Shown piece by piece: positions 53,565 through 64,000 of a DNA stretch of 64,000 nt. Position 1 is the stretch's first letter, and each line of letters opens with the position of its first letter. The notes under the pieces are model-generated. The model was not told the origin of the DNA. It was given only the letters and a program-made list of their open reading frames with translations, and did not search any database. The position numbers and the translations under genes were made by a program. Source of the DNA: Eutreptiella sp. 'Long Island Sound 2002' (taxonomy: Eukaryota > Euglenozoa > Euglenophyceae > Eutreptiales > Eutreptiaceae); NCBI GenBank assembly GCA_964036045.1, contig OZ038379.1, positions 21,775,976-21,839,975 on the forward strand. The letters are read 5' to 3'.

Positions 53565-53831
53565 GCAATCCAATGGTATGCCATTGCGTTGCAAGTGCAC
53601 GGCGACCTGGGCACATCCCTACTCCTTCGCATTCTTGGACGAGTACGTGCATTCTCCAACATCAAGAAGTTTGGCCTTTTTCATCGAGTTAAGAGCCGAG
53701 GTGGATCGTACGAATATAATGAGTTGACCTACTTTTTCTTGTCGGCGTGTGTAGTACATAATTGTGAGATTCAGTTTGATTTGCAAAATGGTTGCGAGCC
53801 TACAGCTGAGAGGCCATGCAAATGTGCATAG
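53565..53831 (+). CDS. Unidentified coding-like frame
   Basis: 89 codons open between a TGA and TAG, with non-repetitive protein-like content (QWYAIALQVHGDLGTSLLL, then FGLFHRVKSRGGSYEYNEL and LSACVVHNCEIQFDL). No start codon precedes the first part. It may be a terminal exon or a relic of a mobile element. Function unknown. Confidence 0.3.
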   Translation, partial: AIQWYAIALQVHGDLGTSLLLRILGRVRAFSNIKKFGLFHRVKSRGGSYEYNELTYFFLSACVVHNCEIQFDLQNGCEPTAERPCKCA

Positions 53832-54035
53832 TAGATCACAAAGAGTGTTAGGAATTTATGATTGTCAAACAATGCAAATGATTGGACCATCGATCTGCGA
53901 TTTACATCATTGCTTTGCACGCCTTGGGAGAGGTTTGCTAAGGCGAGATCTGACAATTTGGCATGAACAAAGAACATTTTTGTTACTATCGAACTGCCTG
54001 CCTGAGATGTTTGTGGCTTTCCATCGATAGGGTAA

Positions 54036-54640
54036 CACATTGGGCGACAGGGAGGCGACAGGGAGGCGACAGGGAGGCGACAGGAAGGCGACGGGCAAGC
54101 GACAGGCAAGCTACAGGCTAGCGACAGGAGAGCGACAAGTTACCACGTTGGGCGACAGGGAGGCGACAGGGAGGCGACAGGGAGGCGGCAGGAAGACGAC
54201 AGGAAAGCGACAGGCAAGCGACAGGCAAGCAACAGGAGAGCGACAAGTTACCACATTGGGCGACAGGGAGGTGACAGGGAGGCGACAGGGAGGCGACAGG
54301 GAGGCGGCAGGAAGACGATAGGCAAGCGACAGGGGGGCGACAGGAAATAGCGACAGGAGAGCGACAGGAGGGAACGACAGGAGAGCGACGGGAGAGCGAC
54401 AGGAAGGCGCCAGGCAAAAATTAGCATGGCGACAGGAAACAACAGGAAGCGACAGGAAGCGACAGGATAGCGATAGGAGGGCGGCAGGAAAGCGACAGGG
54501 AAGCGACAGGGGAGCGACAGGGGAGCGACAGGACAGCGACAGGAGAGCCACAGGCAAGCGACAGGGGAGCGACAGGGGGCCAAAAGTGCCAAAACAGCGA
54601 CAGGGAGACGACAGGGAAGCGACAGGATGGCGACAGGAGA
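54036..54640. repeat. GCGACAGG-type minisatellite (about 600 bp)
   Basis: Short units of 9-10 bases (GCGACAGG followed by A/G-rich fillers) are repeated over 60 times, with higher-order blocks in which GTTACCAC(A/G)TTGGGCGACAGG recurs (near 54033, 54136, 54249). Frames on both strands read as low-complexity repeats and are not taken as genes. Confidence 0.93.
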
Positions 54641-55834
54641 GCGAGGTGGCCCGAATCTAATGGTTGAATGAAGTTGTCAAACCATCCAGAAGGGCCACAT
54701 AGGAGTACAAGAGGACACCATGCGTGCCAAAACCTCTGCCTCTACCTCCTGTACATGTTCCCGTTGTAGAGAAACAGGGCCATAAGTTACACGTCCTATG
54801 TGAATGCGAGACGAAGATGAAGAATGCCCGTCAAGGTGACAAAGAATTAGGTGTGCACTAGAAAACACTCTTTGGAAATATGGAAATCTACAACTACCTG
54901 TCGAATGTTGCGCCTAGATGTGCCATGCACCAGAACACGTCGCGTGCAATTGCAAACAACATTCCGCAACTAACTCGTTGAACGTGCCCAGCGATCTTCA
55001 ACCTTTGGGAGGTGTCGAGTGCTCTTCAAACCTTTCACCGCATCGGCCGTTCTTCAACCCTTCCCCCCCTTGTAGCCCCGGTGAAGGCCTACAAGTCCGG
55101 CTAAGCCCACAACCTGGATGGAGACCGCGCTCCCTAAGTAGATGGACGAACACTCTGATGCTGATGTCGCACCTACTACACAACAAATAAAAAATGAGGT
55201 TGCAGAGATGTGTAAAGGTATTGTGCATGATGTGAATGGGTTGGTGAAGTGCAGCTTTGGAAAGACATAGTGGCTTTAAAAAAAAAAGGAACCATGAGTT
55301 AGTGTCTCACCTCATACAAAAAAAGGAATCACAAAGAGCAACAGCCAAACTCACCGCCTGGCAATGGCAACAATTTTTTCAACAAACACGAAGCATACAT
55401 TAAGAAGGTTTTATAGTGGTTTCAACACTGTGTGTTTGTTGTGCCTCTCCTGCTGCTTGCTGCTGTTGTAGGGTTCCTGCTGCTTGTTTTTGATGAGGAA
55501 AATGTTTTATTGCTGAAATACAACCAATCCAGGATAACCCAAGCCAGAGATAAGCAAGTAGAAGATAAACAGGATCAAAGCATGAAGGGCTGCAGTCACA
55601 AAGAGTTAGATAAAAACAACTATTAACAATAGACCACAGCAATTAGCATACACTGCAACTCAGGATGAAATATTTTACATGTTTGAGAAAAACTGATTGG
55701 AAAACTGCCCCAAGGGCTCACTATCATCCATAGTGCCATCTTGAGATGTGCACTCTTTGTTTTTGGGTCCCATAGGTGCTGAGGTGGCATGGCGTGTGGC
55801 AATGAGGTCACTGCCATGTCACATGGGATATTCC
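54641..55834. other. No gene recognised
   Basis: AT-balanced DNA with only short frames. Two A-runs at about 55279-55288 and 55318-55325. Confidence 0.45.
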
Positions 55835-55926
55835 TACTTAGCTAGGCTGACTGGGTATTGAACCCAGGACCTCTCAAAAAGAGGTGCCCCAGCCCCCTAG
55901 GGTGCATACCACTAGGATAGCTAAGA
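55835..55926 (-). repeat. tRNA-like SINE candidate
   Basis: On the minus strand there is an A-box-like TAGCTATCCTAGTGG, a perfect variable-arm-like hairpin (ACCTC, 7-base loop, GAGGT), and a perfect T arm (CTGGG TTCAATA CCCAG) containing an exact B-box match. The ends CTTAGCT and AGCTAAG are complementary. The long variable arm suggests derivation from a Leu/Ser-type (class II) tRNA. The acceptor spacing is wrong for a functional tRNA, so a SINE head or pseudogene is more likely. Confidence 0.6.
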
Positions 55927-57270
55927 ATTCATGAGAAAACATCGATAAATTCATGGGCTCTGCCTTCAGTATATCAGTGCCTCAGCAACCCAGGAAAAGA
56001 TCTTTTAGTGCCTATAGCTTGGGGATAAAGGGGTCCACACCACATCCTGATTTAGTGTTTGGTTCCATAGGTCAAAATGTGTTATCACCCCTTTTGGTTG
56101 GGCCAATACTAAGATAAAAATGCCTGAGTGCTTAGAGCACCTCTAATACAACTAAAGTATACCCTAAGGCATTGGAAAAGCACTTTTTCTTACTCCCCCC
56201 TTGTGCTGTGGTGGCCACCACTGTCGCATTTTCAGGAAAAAGGGATTTTTTCTTGGCCTTTCCTTGGTTTCCAAACCTACTTTAAAATACCCATAGCTTC
56301 CCTAACACTGGAAAAGAGAGCTATACGATGGCCAGCGACTCTTGCTGCATTGTTGATGACAATCTCCAACAGACAACTCAGCGCTCTTGGCGCTGCCGGC
56401 GTTCCTGTGGCTTGGTGGGGTTAGAGTAGGGCATGCCAAGACCATATGCATGTGCATCCCTCCCTCCAAGCTGCAGCGTAACACAACCCAACGCCAGACT
56501 CTCATAGGACGCTCGACCCAAGTCTCAAGGAACCTGATGGAGACACCTGTCCTGGTACTGGGGCGAGGGTGCGCTGGTTTAATTAGAATTGCCTCTTGGA
56601 GGGGTCTTGATTCTGGTTCAGTCTCCTGCTGCTGCTTTTCGGCCAGAACAGCGGTCTACTCTACGAGGCTTTGCGAGGAGGTCTGTACAACAGAGGAATG
56701 GGAGAATGAGGGACGAATCCACGCAAGCGCGAAGCGACAACACCTAAATCCGTCAAATGACGGCCTAGAATTTTTCTGAAGGCACACACCTGGACAGAAT
56801 CCAATTGTGCATCAGATGCACATTTTTATAAAATTGGTAGTCATCTCTTGATTTTTTGAATCAAGAAATTCTTACGCAGAAAAAGGCGGCGCGCAGGAGC
56901 GGCTCCTAGCGAAGCGCCGGAAAATAAAGAAATAATGAGATTGTAAACGTATGTCTCACGTAGACAGGAAAATGACGAGACACACATAAATAGATGTGGT
57001 TAAAGATTCCACCCACATTGCCAGAATCAACCAAAAATCAAGAATTCGAAAAATAAGAATATGACTTCAATGAATCAGGTATAAACTGCAGGTGTGCTCG
57101 TTCTGTATGCAGCATGCACATTGCTCGTCTCGTGTCTCCGTGAACGTGCCTTGTAGCAGCGCTAACAAACGATAGAGGGATAGATTACAAAGATTGCAGA
57201 TGATTAGAGGTAAGATCAGGGTGATTAGACATACACACAAGTGCATAGCGACGTTTTTCGCTTGTGTCAC
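55927..57270. other. No gene recognised; possible LTR region of the minus-strand element
   Basis: Read on the minus strand, a purine-rich GGTGAGGGAGAGGC (57271-57284) is followed by GTGACACAAGCG, which could be a polypurine tract and the start of an LTR for the element at 58362-60715. No second LTR copy is in the window, so this is unproven. Confidence 0.3.
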
Positions 57271-57740
57271 GCCTCTCCCTCACCTTGCTTCACTCTCCAG
57301 CGGTAAGTATGGTAGGTAAGCCCAGCAGGGGCCACCCCCTGGTGGAGTTCGTGATTGTGGGTAAGATTTGTAGGAAAAACAGTGATTGACACAGGTAACT
57401 TCGAAACTCGTGCATGCTCGTGCATTCACACACGCATTAAAGGGTAGGCCACGAGTGGTGCGCTCGGTACAACCCTTGTTTAGGTTACCCAGGCGCTCCA
57501 CCCCGCGTTCTATAAGAGAACGGGTGGAGTTCCTTAAGCTTGCTTGCTTGATAGGGGCGTTTGTGGACAGCGTATTATAGGGCCATCTGAGAAGCGTAGA
57601 ATACGTGGAGATGGTCTTGGTTCCTCCGCTGCAAACGCTCCTTCATCTGCCTTTGCTCTTCAGGTGGGAAGGTCAGGGTGAAGTGGTGCAGTCCCTTGAC
57701 CCGTGCTAAAATATACGGCGCTGATCACACAAACAGCAAG

Positions 57741-58235
57741 CTACGACTCAGCCAGGAGTGGCAAGCGTAGCCCGACCTCTACAACATTCACACTGTGCAC
57801 GCAACAAGAGCACCCCTGCCCTCCAAGCCCTAGCAGGGAAACGCGTTGTGGCGTCCCTGTTGGGCCACAGAAGCTTAGTAGCTCTGTGTTTTCTTGCATT
57901 CTCACAGGTGAGCCGCTAGGGCTCTTGTCTTCATCCTCAAGGCCGGCCAGTAGAGCGTGCGTGTAGGAGTGGTAGTCCTGAGTGGGGGCTTGAGCCAGTT
58001 GCAAAAGTGCTCGCCCACCAGGATGGTGCCACTGTAGGTAGGGTGTGTAGGGTAGTGGTGTCTCCTGTCCCGCGTGCTTTTCCACGTGGGCAGGGGAGTG
58101 CGTTAGCTTTTGGCCTTTAGCAAAAATGGGCGTTTTGTATGCCCTTAGCACACTTGGCCACCCCTCCCCTCTAGTAGGTAGGGCTTTTGCCGTCTTCCCC
58201 CATGGATAGGCGCCAGCACAGAATTCGGGCACCAT
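57741..58235 (-). CDS. Unidentified ORF downstream of the minus-strand pol
   Basis: 164 codons from ATG, lying about 126 bp past the chromodomain stop of the minus-strand retroelement and in the same orientation. Composition is protein-like (PYPWGKTAKALP, then LRAYKTPIFAKGQKL), with no membrane segment or known motif. Position would suit an accessory ORF of the element. It could equally be chance. A further open stretch in another frame follows to about 57580. Confidence 0.3.
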   Translation of the reverse strand: MVPEFCAGAYPWGKTAKALPTRGEGWPSVLRAYKTPIFAKGQKLTHSPAHVEKHAGQETPLPYTPYLQWHHPGGRALLQLAQAPTQDYHSYTHALLAGLEDEDKSPSGSPVRMQENTELLSFCGPTGTPQRVSLLGLGGQGCSCCVHSVNVVEVGLRLPLLAES

Positions 58236-58361
58236 AGGAGTGGTACTAGTAACTGACTAGGACCTTCGGTCCGACATCAGCGAAGCCCGTTGATTCGGGA
58301 GCCACGCCCGGGAGAGAAGTGAGACACACACAGACATACGTAGCACACTTAGAGGTAAGGT

Positions 58362-60715
58362 TCAGTCCCTAGCTTTAGTCTTGGAGGCAAGCGTCTCAGC
58401 GAGCTTCAGCAACTCACCAAGATTGTCCTGGGACAAGTAGTCAACCAGAACTGAGTTTAGGCGTCCCTCAGGTAGAACAAACGCAGAGAAGGGTTCCCAG
58501 GTGGCCTCGTCGAATCCAAACCCTTCTCAGAGGGTGAGGAAGCGCCAACGCTGGTGATAGCGGTGGCGTAGGACAGACTTCACCAGGTAGAAGCCCTCCT
58601 TAGCCATCTCCTCCGCGTTCATGTCGGGGAGTTCCCCTTCAACTTCCATAGGGCTGGCAGCCCCTTGTAAGTCTAGGGAGGCGATCTCCTCGTCGTTAAG
58701 CTCCCACTGTTCCCCACAGAGGTCTTCAGGGTCATAGTAGCGCTTCAGATGTTGAGCAGCGCACACCAGGGTCCCCCCTAGACGGGGAGAACACTGAACG
58801 GTGATACGGTGTCCATCCACAGATAGAATCTTGTAGGGCCCGAAGTATGGGTTGTCGCTGGTAGAGCGTGGCCAGGCGGGTAGTCGGCTGTGGTGCACCA
58901 GCACCCAGTCCCCCTCTTGGTAGGTGGCCGGTACTCGGTGCTTGTTCTTCTTGTTCCACTGACGCTCCCTCACTCTCTGGAGCATAGCCTTGGCCTTGTC
59001 CACCTTCGCTTGTTGCTCTTGGACCCATTCACGCACAGAAGAATGGGTGTCCTGTGGATAGGGGGCATGTAGGAACCACGCCGGGCGCCCTAGGAATAGC
59101 TCATGGGGCGAGTAGCCAGTAGCCGAACTCTCTTGGGAGTTCATCATCAAGGATATGACTGGGAGTTGTCTCACCCAGTCTCTGGTGCGTTCAGTTTTGC
59201 ACCATATCCTTACATTCTCCTTGAGGACACGAATCTGTCGCTCACATAGGGGGTTGCTCGTGTGAGAGTAGGGTATCCCCGTAGACACCTGGACATTGAG
59301 GGATCTCAGGACCCTCTTGTACCAGCCGGTATCTGAGCGCACTCGTACATCCTCATCGGAGTTGATCTCCTTGGGCACCCCATAGACACAAAACCCCTCC
59401 TCCAGGAGTATCTTGATAGTCTCCTCCCCGGTAATGTGCTTGGTACATGGGAACACCCTGGTAAACCTGGTCAACCCACAGGTTACCACGAGGGCAAAGT
59501 CATAGCCGCCGAACTTCGGCATCTCCGTGTAGTCCACGTATAGAACACTGTTAGCACAGTGAGGGATGGGCAGGGTTGAATAGAGACCTCTGTCCCTGAT
59601 ATCCCCTGGTTTGCAGGACGTGAACGGGCACTTGTCCACGATAGGCTGGAGGGTCTTCCGCAGTTGGTCGTCAGTCCACGTAGTGTGGAACCACTGCTTG
59701 AATAGCCTCAGGGTACGGTCAGCACGCACATGACCGCTGGACTCATGGGTCCACTTCAGCAGCGCTGGGACTCTGTCACTAGGTACCACGATGCGGTCCT
59801 CGTGCCAGAGGTAGCTCTTGTCCCTCTTCCACTGATCTTGGTTGACCAGGAGGGGTTCAAGGTGTTTCTCCAGCCGCTTGTAGATATCCCGAAACTCCTT
59901 CAGGTACTCCGATTGTTGGAGTCCATCCAGGGGGCGTATCATAGTCATGTTGAGGTCCAAGTGGACGTCCATACGGCTGAACGCCTCCTTAGCCAGCGCT
60001 TCAGACCGGGCACCAATCAGGGCGTCGAAATTGTTGCGGCTGATGTAGTCTGCACACTCGTTCTTCACTCCCTGGATATGGTGTACCGTCAGCCGTAGTT
60101 GACTGAGGTAGGTCCACCAGCGCCGTAGCTTGGCCTTCTCAGGTGGGGGGCCCTTCTGGAAAGTGCGGACCGGCTTTTGGTCGCACAGCCAGACCACAGG
60201 GTTACTCCCCAACAGTCGTGCTTGTGAGGATAGCACTAGCATACCCGCGAGCAATTCCTGCTCAGAGATGGAGTAGTTCCCCCTGGCCTGGTTCCATTTC
60301 CAGTTCCAGTGGCCCAGAGGTAGTGGGACCCACTTGTCGTCAGGGTAGCTGTGCTTGAGAGTTCCATCTCGGTTGAGACCTTCCGTCCCCCATTGGGAAA
60401 TGGCCAAGTTGAACTCCTCTTTCTCTAGTGCTTGCCATTGGAACAACGTTCCACCACCGCCCACATTGCTGGCGTCGGTCACCAGGATAATCTCCCCTTG
60501 TGCCCTAGGCACGCCCAAGCACTTAGCGTTGACCACCTTGTCTTTGAGCTCGTCAAACGCTTGTTGCTCTGGTGGGCCCCAGCGCCAAGTAGTACTCTTC
60601 TTGATCAAGTCCGTCAGAATGGCGCTGGTGTAGGTGAAGTTTTTCTGGAGATGAATCCGGGCTTTCCAAGCGGTCCTCTCTGCTGCGGAGTTTAGTTGTA
60701 TTGATCCTTCCCCAC
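58362..60715 (-). pseudogene. Ty3/gypsy pol fragment (RNase H, integrase, chromodomain), third lineage
   Basis: The fragment begins after the RT palm, which is missing, at ERTAWKARIHLQKNF. RNase H follows (VTDASN, EQELLAG, CDQKPV, ADYISR) with a long insert between the first two motifs. The integrase zinc site is HESSGH...C-x4-C, the first catalytic Asp is in LYVDYTE, the second in INSDED and the Glu in NPLCERQ. A GPYKILSV-type C-terminal fold and a chromodomain complete it. A TGA at 58527-58529 (minus) interrupts the chromodomain exactly where a Trp codon is expected (before EGFGFDEATWEPF); the frame continues to 58362. Distinct in sequence from elements 1 and 2. 5' truncated and likely dead. 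Confidence 0.85.
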
Positions 60716-61464
60716 TATGGCGACCCCGAGAAGGTAGGGGTTATGTAGCTACTTTGATCTTTCCCCAACACCGTTTGCCCACAATTCTGCTTTATTGTGT
60801 CATTCGTGCAGAGGGGAGTGATGTTCGGAAATGGTGGAATGCGGAATCAAGGTGGTAATAATTTGAAAGGGCCATTTGTGGTTGGTGCTGTAATTGTTGC
60901 GAGAGCAAGAGGCTTCGTTGAAGTTGGTGAGAATGACAACGAGGCTTGCATTGGCGGGTGTGGTCCACTGCCTTTGCTATGCCATCACAATCCTTGCACC
61001 ACAAGCTTCCAACAGTCTTCTTGTGGACCAGTCGCTTCGCATGTTTCCGGCCATGTCCTTGGCGGCCTCCTCGTGGTGTAGGGCATGCCCATCTTCGTTC
61101 CATCCAACGCATTCCGTCATGCAGCTTCGGTAACACAAAGTAGGCGAAGCACATGCAATGACCGCAACAGTTTCCACAACTCTATTGTGTAGTGTTGGAG
61201 TGTACATTTGCCCGGTGCATGCGGCCATCCCATACCAAGATGTGGCACTAGCCCCCGACTATCATGTTGCTGTGGGCGGAGGTGCGGCACCGCTGTTGTC
61301 GTCGCCGCGTTTTGGCTTCTTGCCCACAGACTAGACAACGCGCGCAAGTAGACTGCCCACAGACCAGACAACACTTGTACCAGACTGTGCCCGTCTGTGT
61401 ATGGTTTGAAGGCCCCAGAACCCAGCCCGTACACAGCTTCTTTGCCACCTTCGTTTTGTAGAGT
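60716..61464. other. No firm gene
   Basis: Directly left of this region is TATGGCGACCCCGAGAAGG (60717-60735, plus strand), which resembles a primer binding site but faces away from the minus-strand pol. Frames on both strands up to 61464 overlap without clear preference. Confidence 0.35.
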
Positions 61465-61746
61465 GTGTTCGCCGCACAAGCAGAAGACGCCAACCCTTTA
61501 CTATTGAAACCGTGGTACACGTGCACCTTTGACGCGAAACAGCAGTGTGCAAGACTGCCAAAACAATATGGAAACAATGCCTTGCGTCGCATGTATGAGG
61601 TGGGGCACTACCCTCCTGATTGCACATTGCGCGGCTGGTACCCCTTGCTCAACGACGCACCTCCGCAAAAGCGTGGCCGCCCCACGTCTCTCATACCTGA
61701 GGAAGAAGTTGATGTCACTCAATACCATTCAAAGGCCTATGGTTGA
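61465..61746 (+). CDS. Unidentified coding-like frame
   Basis: 93 codons ending at TGA. The second half (YTCTFDAKQQCARLPKQYGN, then RRMYEVGHYPPDCTLRGWYP and KRGRPTSLIPEEEVDVTQYH) reads like a natural protein C terminus, and the codons on the other strand do not. No family recognised. It may be the last exon of a gene or a transposase remnant. Confidence 0.3.
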   Translation: MFAAQAEDANPLLLKPWYTCTFDAKQQCARLPKQYGNNALRRMYEVGHYPPDCTLRGWYPLLNDAPPQKRGRPTSLIPEEEVDVTQYHSKAYG

Positions 61747-61911
61747 TTTTCACCATCTCAAGCTTAGTTCAACTTGTTTTTGTGGCAATAGACACTATAT
61801 ATATGTGTCTGTTTGACTACCATTGACTTTTACTACAACCCCTCTTTTTGTTTTCCTTCGACACTAAACAAGGTTGATTTGATTGACCTCCCCTGGGACC
61901 CGCTTCATCTA

Positions 61912-62421
61912 CTAGCATGTCCATTGAATGCACCAAATCACTGAAGTAATTGACCCGTTTTGACACAAAAAGTGTGGGTACCACGGTGTGGTACCTGAGA
62001 ACAATTCCGCAACCCTAAACTGGTGATCCCAAATCAATACCTTGTCCCAAGCCTTCTTTGATTGTGTGCGCGTCAAGGAACTATAATCAATCAACTTGCA
62101 AATTGCTTGGTGGAGGACCGGATTCAGGCTCCACGGAGGCGACGGCATGGGCAGCTTGTCCCGCACAATGCCTCCCCAGATGCACGCGATGCCTCTGGAG
62201 GGGAGATTGGTGGAGGCCAAGGGAAGCACCTTTGATTTTACCGGGCACAAAATGGCCAAAACCCGGATTATATCCAAATGGTTGACAAAATTGACACATC
62301 TTTGTTGTGTATTAAGCTTGTTTTGAAAATTTTGTGGTTTTTGCCTATCATTCATAATAACAGTTGACGCATGGCTCATTTTGAGTGCCAAGATGTCATG
62401 CACATCCAATATTTCGGGCAA
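61912..62421 (-). CDS. Unidentified 169-codon ORF
   Basis: ATG-initiated minus-strand frame without low complexity (segments AWDKVLIWDHQFRVAELF and DIIRVLAILCPVKSKVL). On the plus strand a competing 76-codon frame covers 62096-62326. Neither has a recognised domain, and no splice sites or neighbours decide between them. Confidence 0.25.
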   Translation of the reverse strand: MPEILDVHDILALKMSHASTVIMNDRQKPQNFQNKLNTQQRCVNFVNHLDIIRVLAILCPVKSKVLPLASTNLPSRGIACIWGGIVRDKLPMPSPPWSLNPVLHQAICKLIDYSSLTRTQSKKAWDKVLIWDHQFRVAELFSGTTPWYPHFLCQNGSITSVIWCIQWTC

Positions 62422-63362
62422 AACAAAAACTCAATTTGTGTGGAGAAATGAATTACTTACTTGTCCAACACAATACAAAATGGAAACCATTGCAATGTAT
62501 GTAGACAACAGATATTGACCCTGATCTACACACGATTCACATTGTCCTTGTGCTTTTTGTCTTGCACCATGCGGTTATAATGTGATATGCTCGTCAATAC
62601 CCCAACTTTTCATAACAAACATTTCACTAAAAAAATCATACAAATGCCCAATCATTTGCTTCACCCAATGTCTAGCAACCGATCACTGCACCTACCAACT
62701 GTCGTCAACCTTGTACGCCGCCCTAAACTCTGACCAAAACTGATCTTCTTGCAGTCTCTGCCTCGCATGCGTTTTATTACTTCAAATGTTGCAAAATCAA
62801 TCCTTGCCAAGCATGCAATGGGTTGTTGCACTGCACAGGGTTGCGTAATCGTAACATGCAAAATGAGTCTCGCACATGCAAAATCGCTCGCTGTATGTCA
62901 GCATGGCAGCAACAACTAATGGATGCAGGAAATGCCTGTGCTGCCATCAATCCTTGCCCAGCATGCAGTGGGTTGTTGCACTTCAGCGGGTTGCTGATAA
63001 ATATTAACTGGTGAAGCAACAGAAAAATTATCATCGCTGTGTGTTGTACCTTCAGCAGATGGTTCAAAAACAGCTGTAATCAATTAACTTACAAATTCAG
63101 AAGAGGCCACTGGCTGAACTGTAACTCTGACTACCATCAACGAATCGTAATATGCAAAATGAGTCTTGCAGCTGCAAAGTCGCTGCATTTCAGCAACAGC
63201 TAATGGATGGAGGAACACAAAAAAACATGCGGTGCGCTCCATGCCTCTGGTGTCAGCAAACTTGGCACAATGTGCAGCAATGGTTTGCTGAGAAATAATC
63301 ACTGATCAAGAAACAGAGAAGTAGCTCAAGTTAAGCAATCAAACATTGTGACTGTCCCTGCT
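62422..63362. other. Repeat-bearing region, no gene
   Basis: Contains a locally duplicated sequence. ATCAATCCTTGCC-AGCATGCA-TGGGTTGTTGCAC occurs at about 62803-62838 and 62947-62983. The block with CGTAA-ATGCAAAATGAGTCT and AACTAATGGATG occurs at about 62848-62930 and 63146-63216. Confidence 0.6.
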
Positions 63363-63545
63363 GGCCTTGCAGAAGCTGCTGCTGCTGCTGCCCCTGCAGA
63401 AGTTGCTGCAACAGCTGCCCCTGCTGCCCCTGCAGAAAATGCTGCTGCTGCCCCTGCAGAAAATGCTGCTGCCCCTGGAGATGCTGCCCTTGCAGAAATT
63501 GCTGCCCTTGCAGAAGTTGCTGCCCTTGCAGAAGTTGCTGCAGCG
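63363..63545. repeat. Interrupted 15-24 bp minisatellite, CTGCAGAAG-TGCTGCC type
   Basis: Units such as CCCTTGCAGAAGTTGCTG are repeated about ten times with variable length. It would encode Gln/Leu-rich (minus) or Ala/Glu-rich (plus) repeats, but both frames run into G-tracts and neither is supported as a gene. Confidence 0.85.
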
Positions 63546-63649
63546 TGTTATGGTTCTGTGCTTGTGCTGGCAGCAATGGCAACCCTTGTGGAGGCAACGC
63601 TGTCAGGACACTCTGCAATGGGTAAGAGGCAAAAGTGTGCAGAGCCCCC

Positions 63650-63711
63650 GGGGGGGGGGGGGGGGATCCTTGGGGTTGTACACAACACCTCAACTGAGCG
63701 GGGGGGGGGGG
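63650..63711. repeat. Two G-tracts
   Basis: Runs of about 15 and 11 G separated by about 35 bases, similar to the homopolymers in the first 10 kb and in the dispersed repeat. Confidence 0.9.
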
Positions 63712-63737
63712 CAGATTTTTGGGTGTGTGCACAATGA

Positions 63738-64000
63738 ATAAACTGCTACATACTGGAGTGTGGCAACACAAAACACACTTGCTGCAAATCCACCACCAGC
63801 AGCACAGATCTCGACTTGCAGTTCAAGAATGACGAAGTCAACTGAAATCCACCAAAATCAGCAGCCCCAGGTCACGGAAATCAGAGTGAAGCCCAACCAG
63901 GATGCCCAAAACGACCTCGGAGGTCACGAAACCCAGAGTGAAATCCAAAAAGCAGGCCCAAAAGGACCTTCAGTGAAGCCTGTTGCCCAGCGCCAGAGTG
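63738..64000. other. Window end, nothing recognised
   Basis: A short internally repetitive stretch (GGTCACGAAACCCAGAGTGAA-like and GGTCACGGAAATCAGAGTGAA-like segments, 63871-63944) without a gene. Confidence 0.4.

Noticed and set aside
54040-54592. ORFs of 80-150 codons on both strands in the minisatellite
   Set aside because: They only reflect the repeat unit and have no independent support.

Overview
The window is nuclear DNA of a eukaryote, most likely a unicellular alga, although the species cannot be named from sequence alone. The reasons are a host gene split by canonical GT-AG introns with matching phases, abundant (GT)n/(CA)n microsatellites and long G/C homopolymers, a non-LTR (LINE) retrotransposon, and chromodomain-bearing Ty3/gypsy LTR retrotransposons whose primer binding sites fit an initiator-tRNA-Met-like 3' end. 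No prokaryotic operon, CRISPR array or rRNA is visible.

Layout. 1-10.7 kb: GC-rich host DNA with simple repeats and the last four recognisable exons (3112-8104, + strand) of an inositol-trisphosphate-receptor-like calcium release channel. A 0.8-1 kb dispersed repeat carrying a tRNA-like segment (2036-3010) lies just upstream and recurs at 16795-17600. 10.7-15.8 kb: a decayed LINE (endonuclease, reverse transcriptase, cysteine/histidine-rich tail) bounded on both sides by (CA)n. 15.8-21.8 kb: AT-richer DNA without a convincing gene but with a duplicated 240-275 bp block.

21858-32622: a complete, apparently young Ty3/gypsy element (element 1) with 532-bp LTRs that look identical, a 5-bp CATTG target duplication, and intact gag and pol. 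33256-52821: a second, giant Ty3/gypsy element (element 2) with 2.37-kb LTRs and an ACAAT target duplication. Its 5' half contains 4963 bp of foreign GC-rich sequence (36816-41778), set between two copies of a 1384-bp block running from the LTR end through the primer binding site into gag. 52.8-64 kb: a 600-bp GCGACAGG-type minisatellite, a tRNA-like SINE candidate, a minus-strand fragment of a third Ty3/gypsy lineage (58362-60715) with a premature stop in its chromodomain, and repeats with a few unidentified ORFs.

Elements 1 and 2 share an unusual expression layout. The gag ORF begins inside the LTR and translates straight through the primer binding site. gag and pol are in one frame separated by a single UAG followed by strong hairpins, which predicts stop-codon readthrough. 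Between protease and reverse transcriptase both carry a domain resembling the DAM-like adenine methyltransferase domain known from DIRS-type retroelements and phages, with the NPPF motif intact in element 1 and lost in element 2. These shared traits, and the captured block in element 2, are the most novel content of the window.
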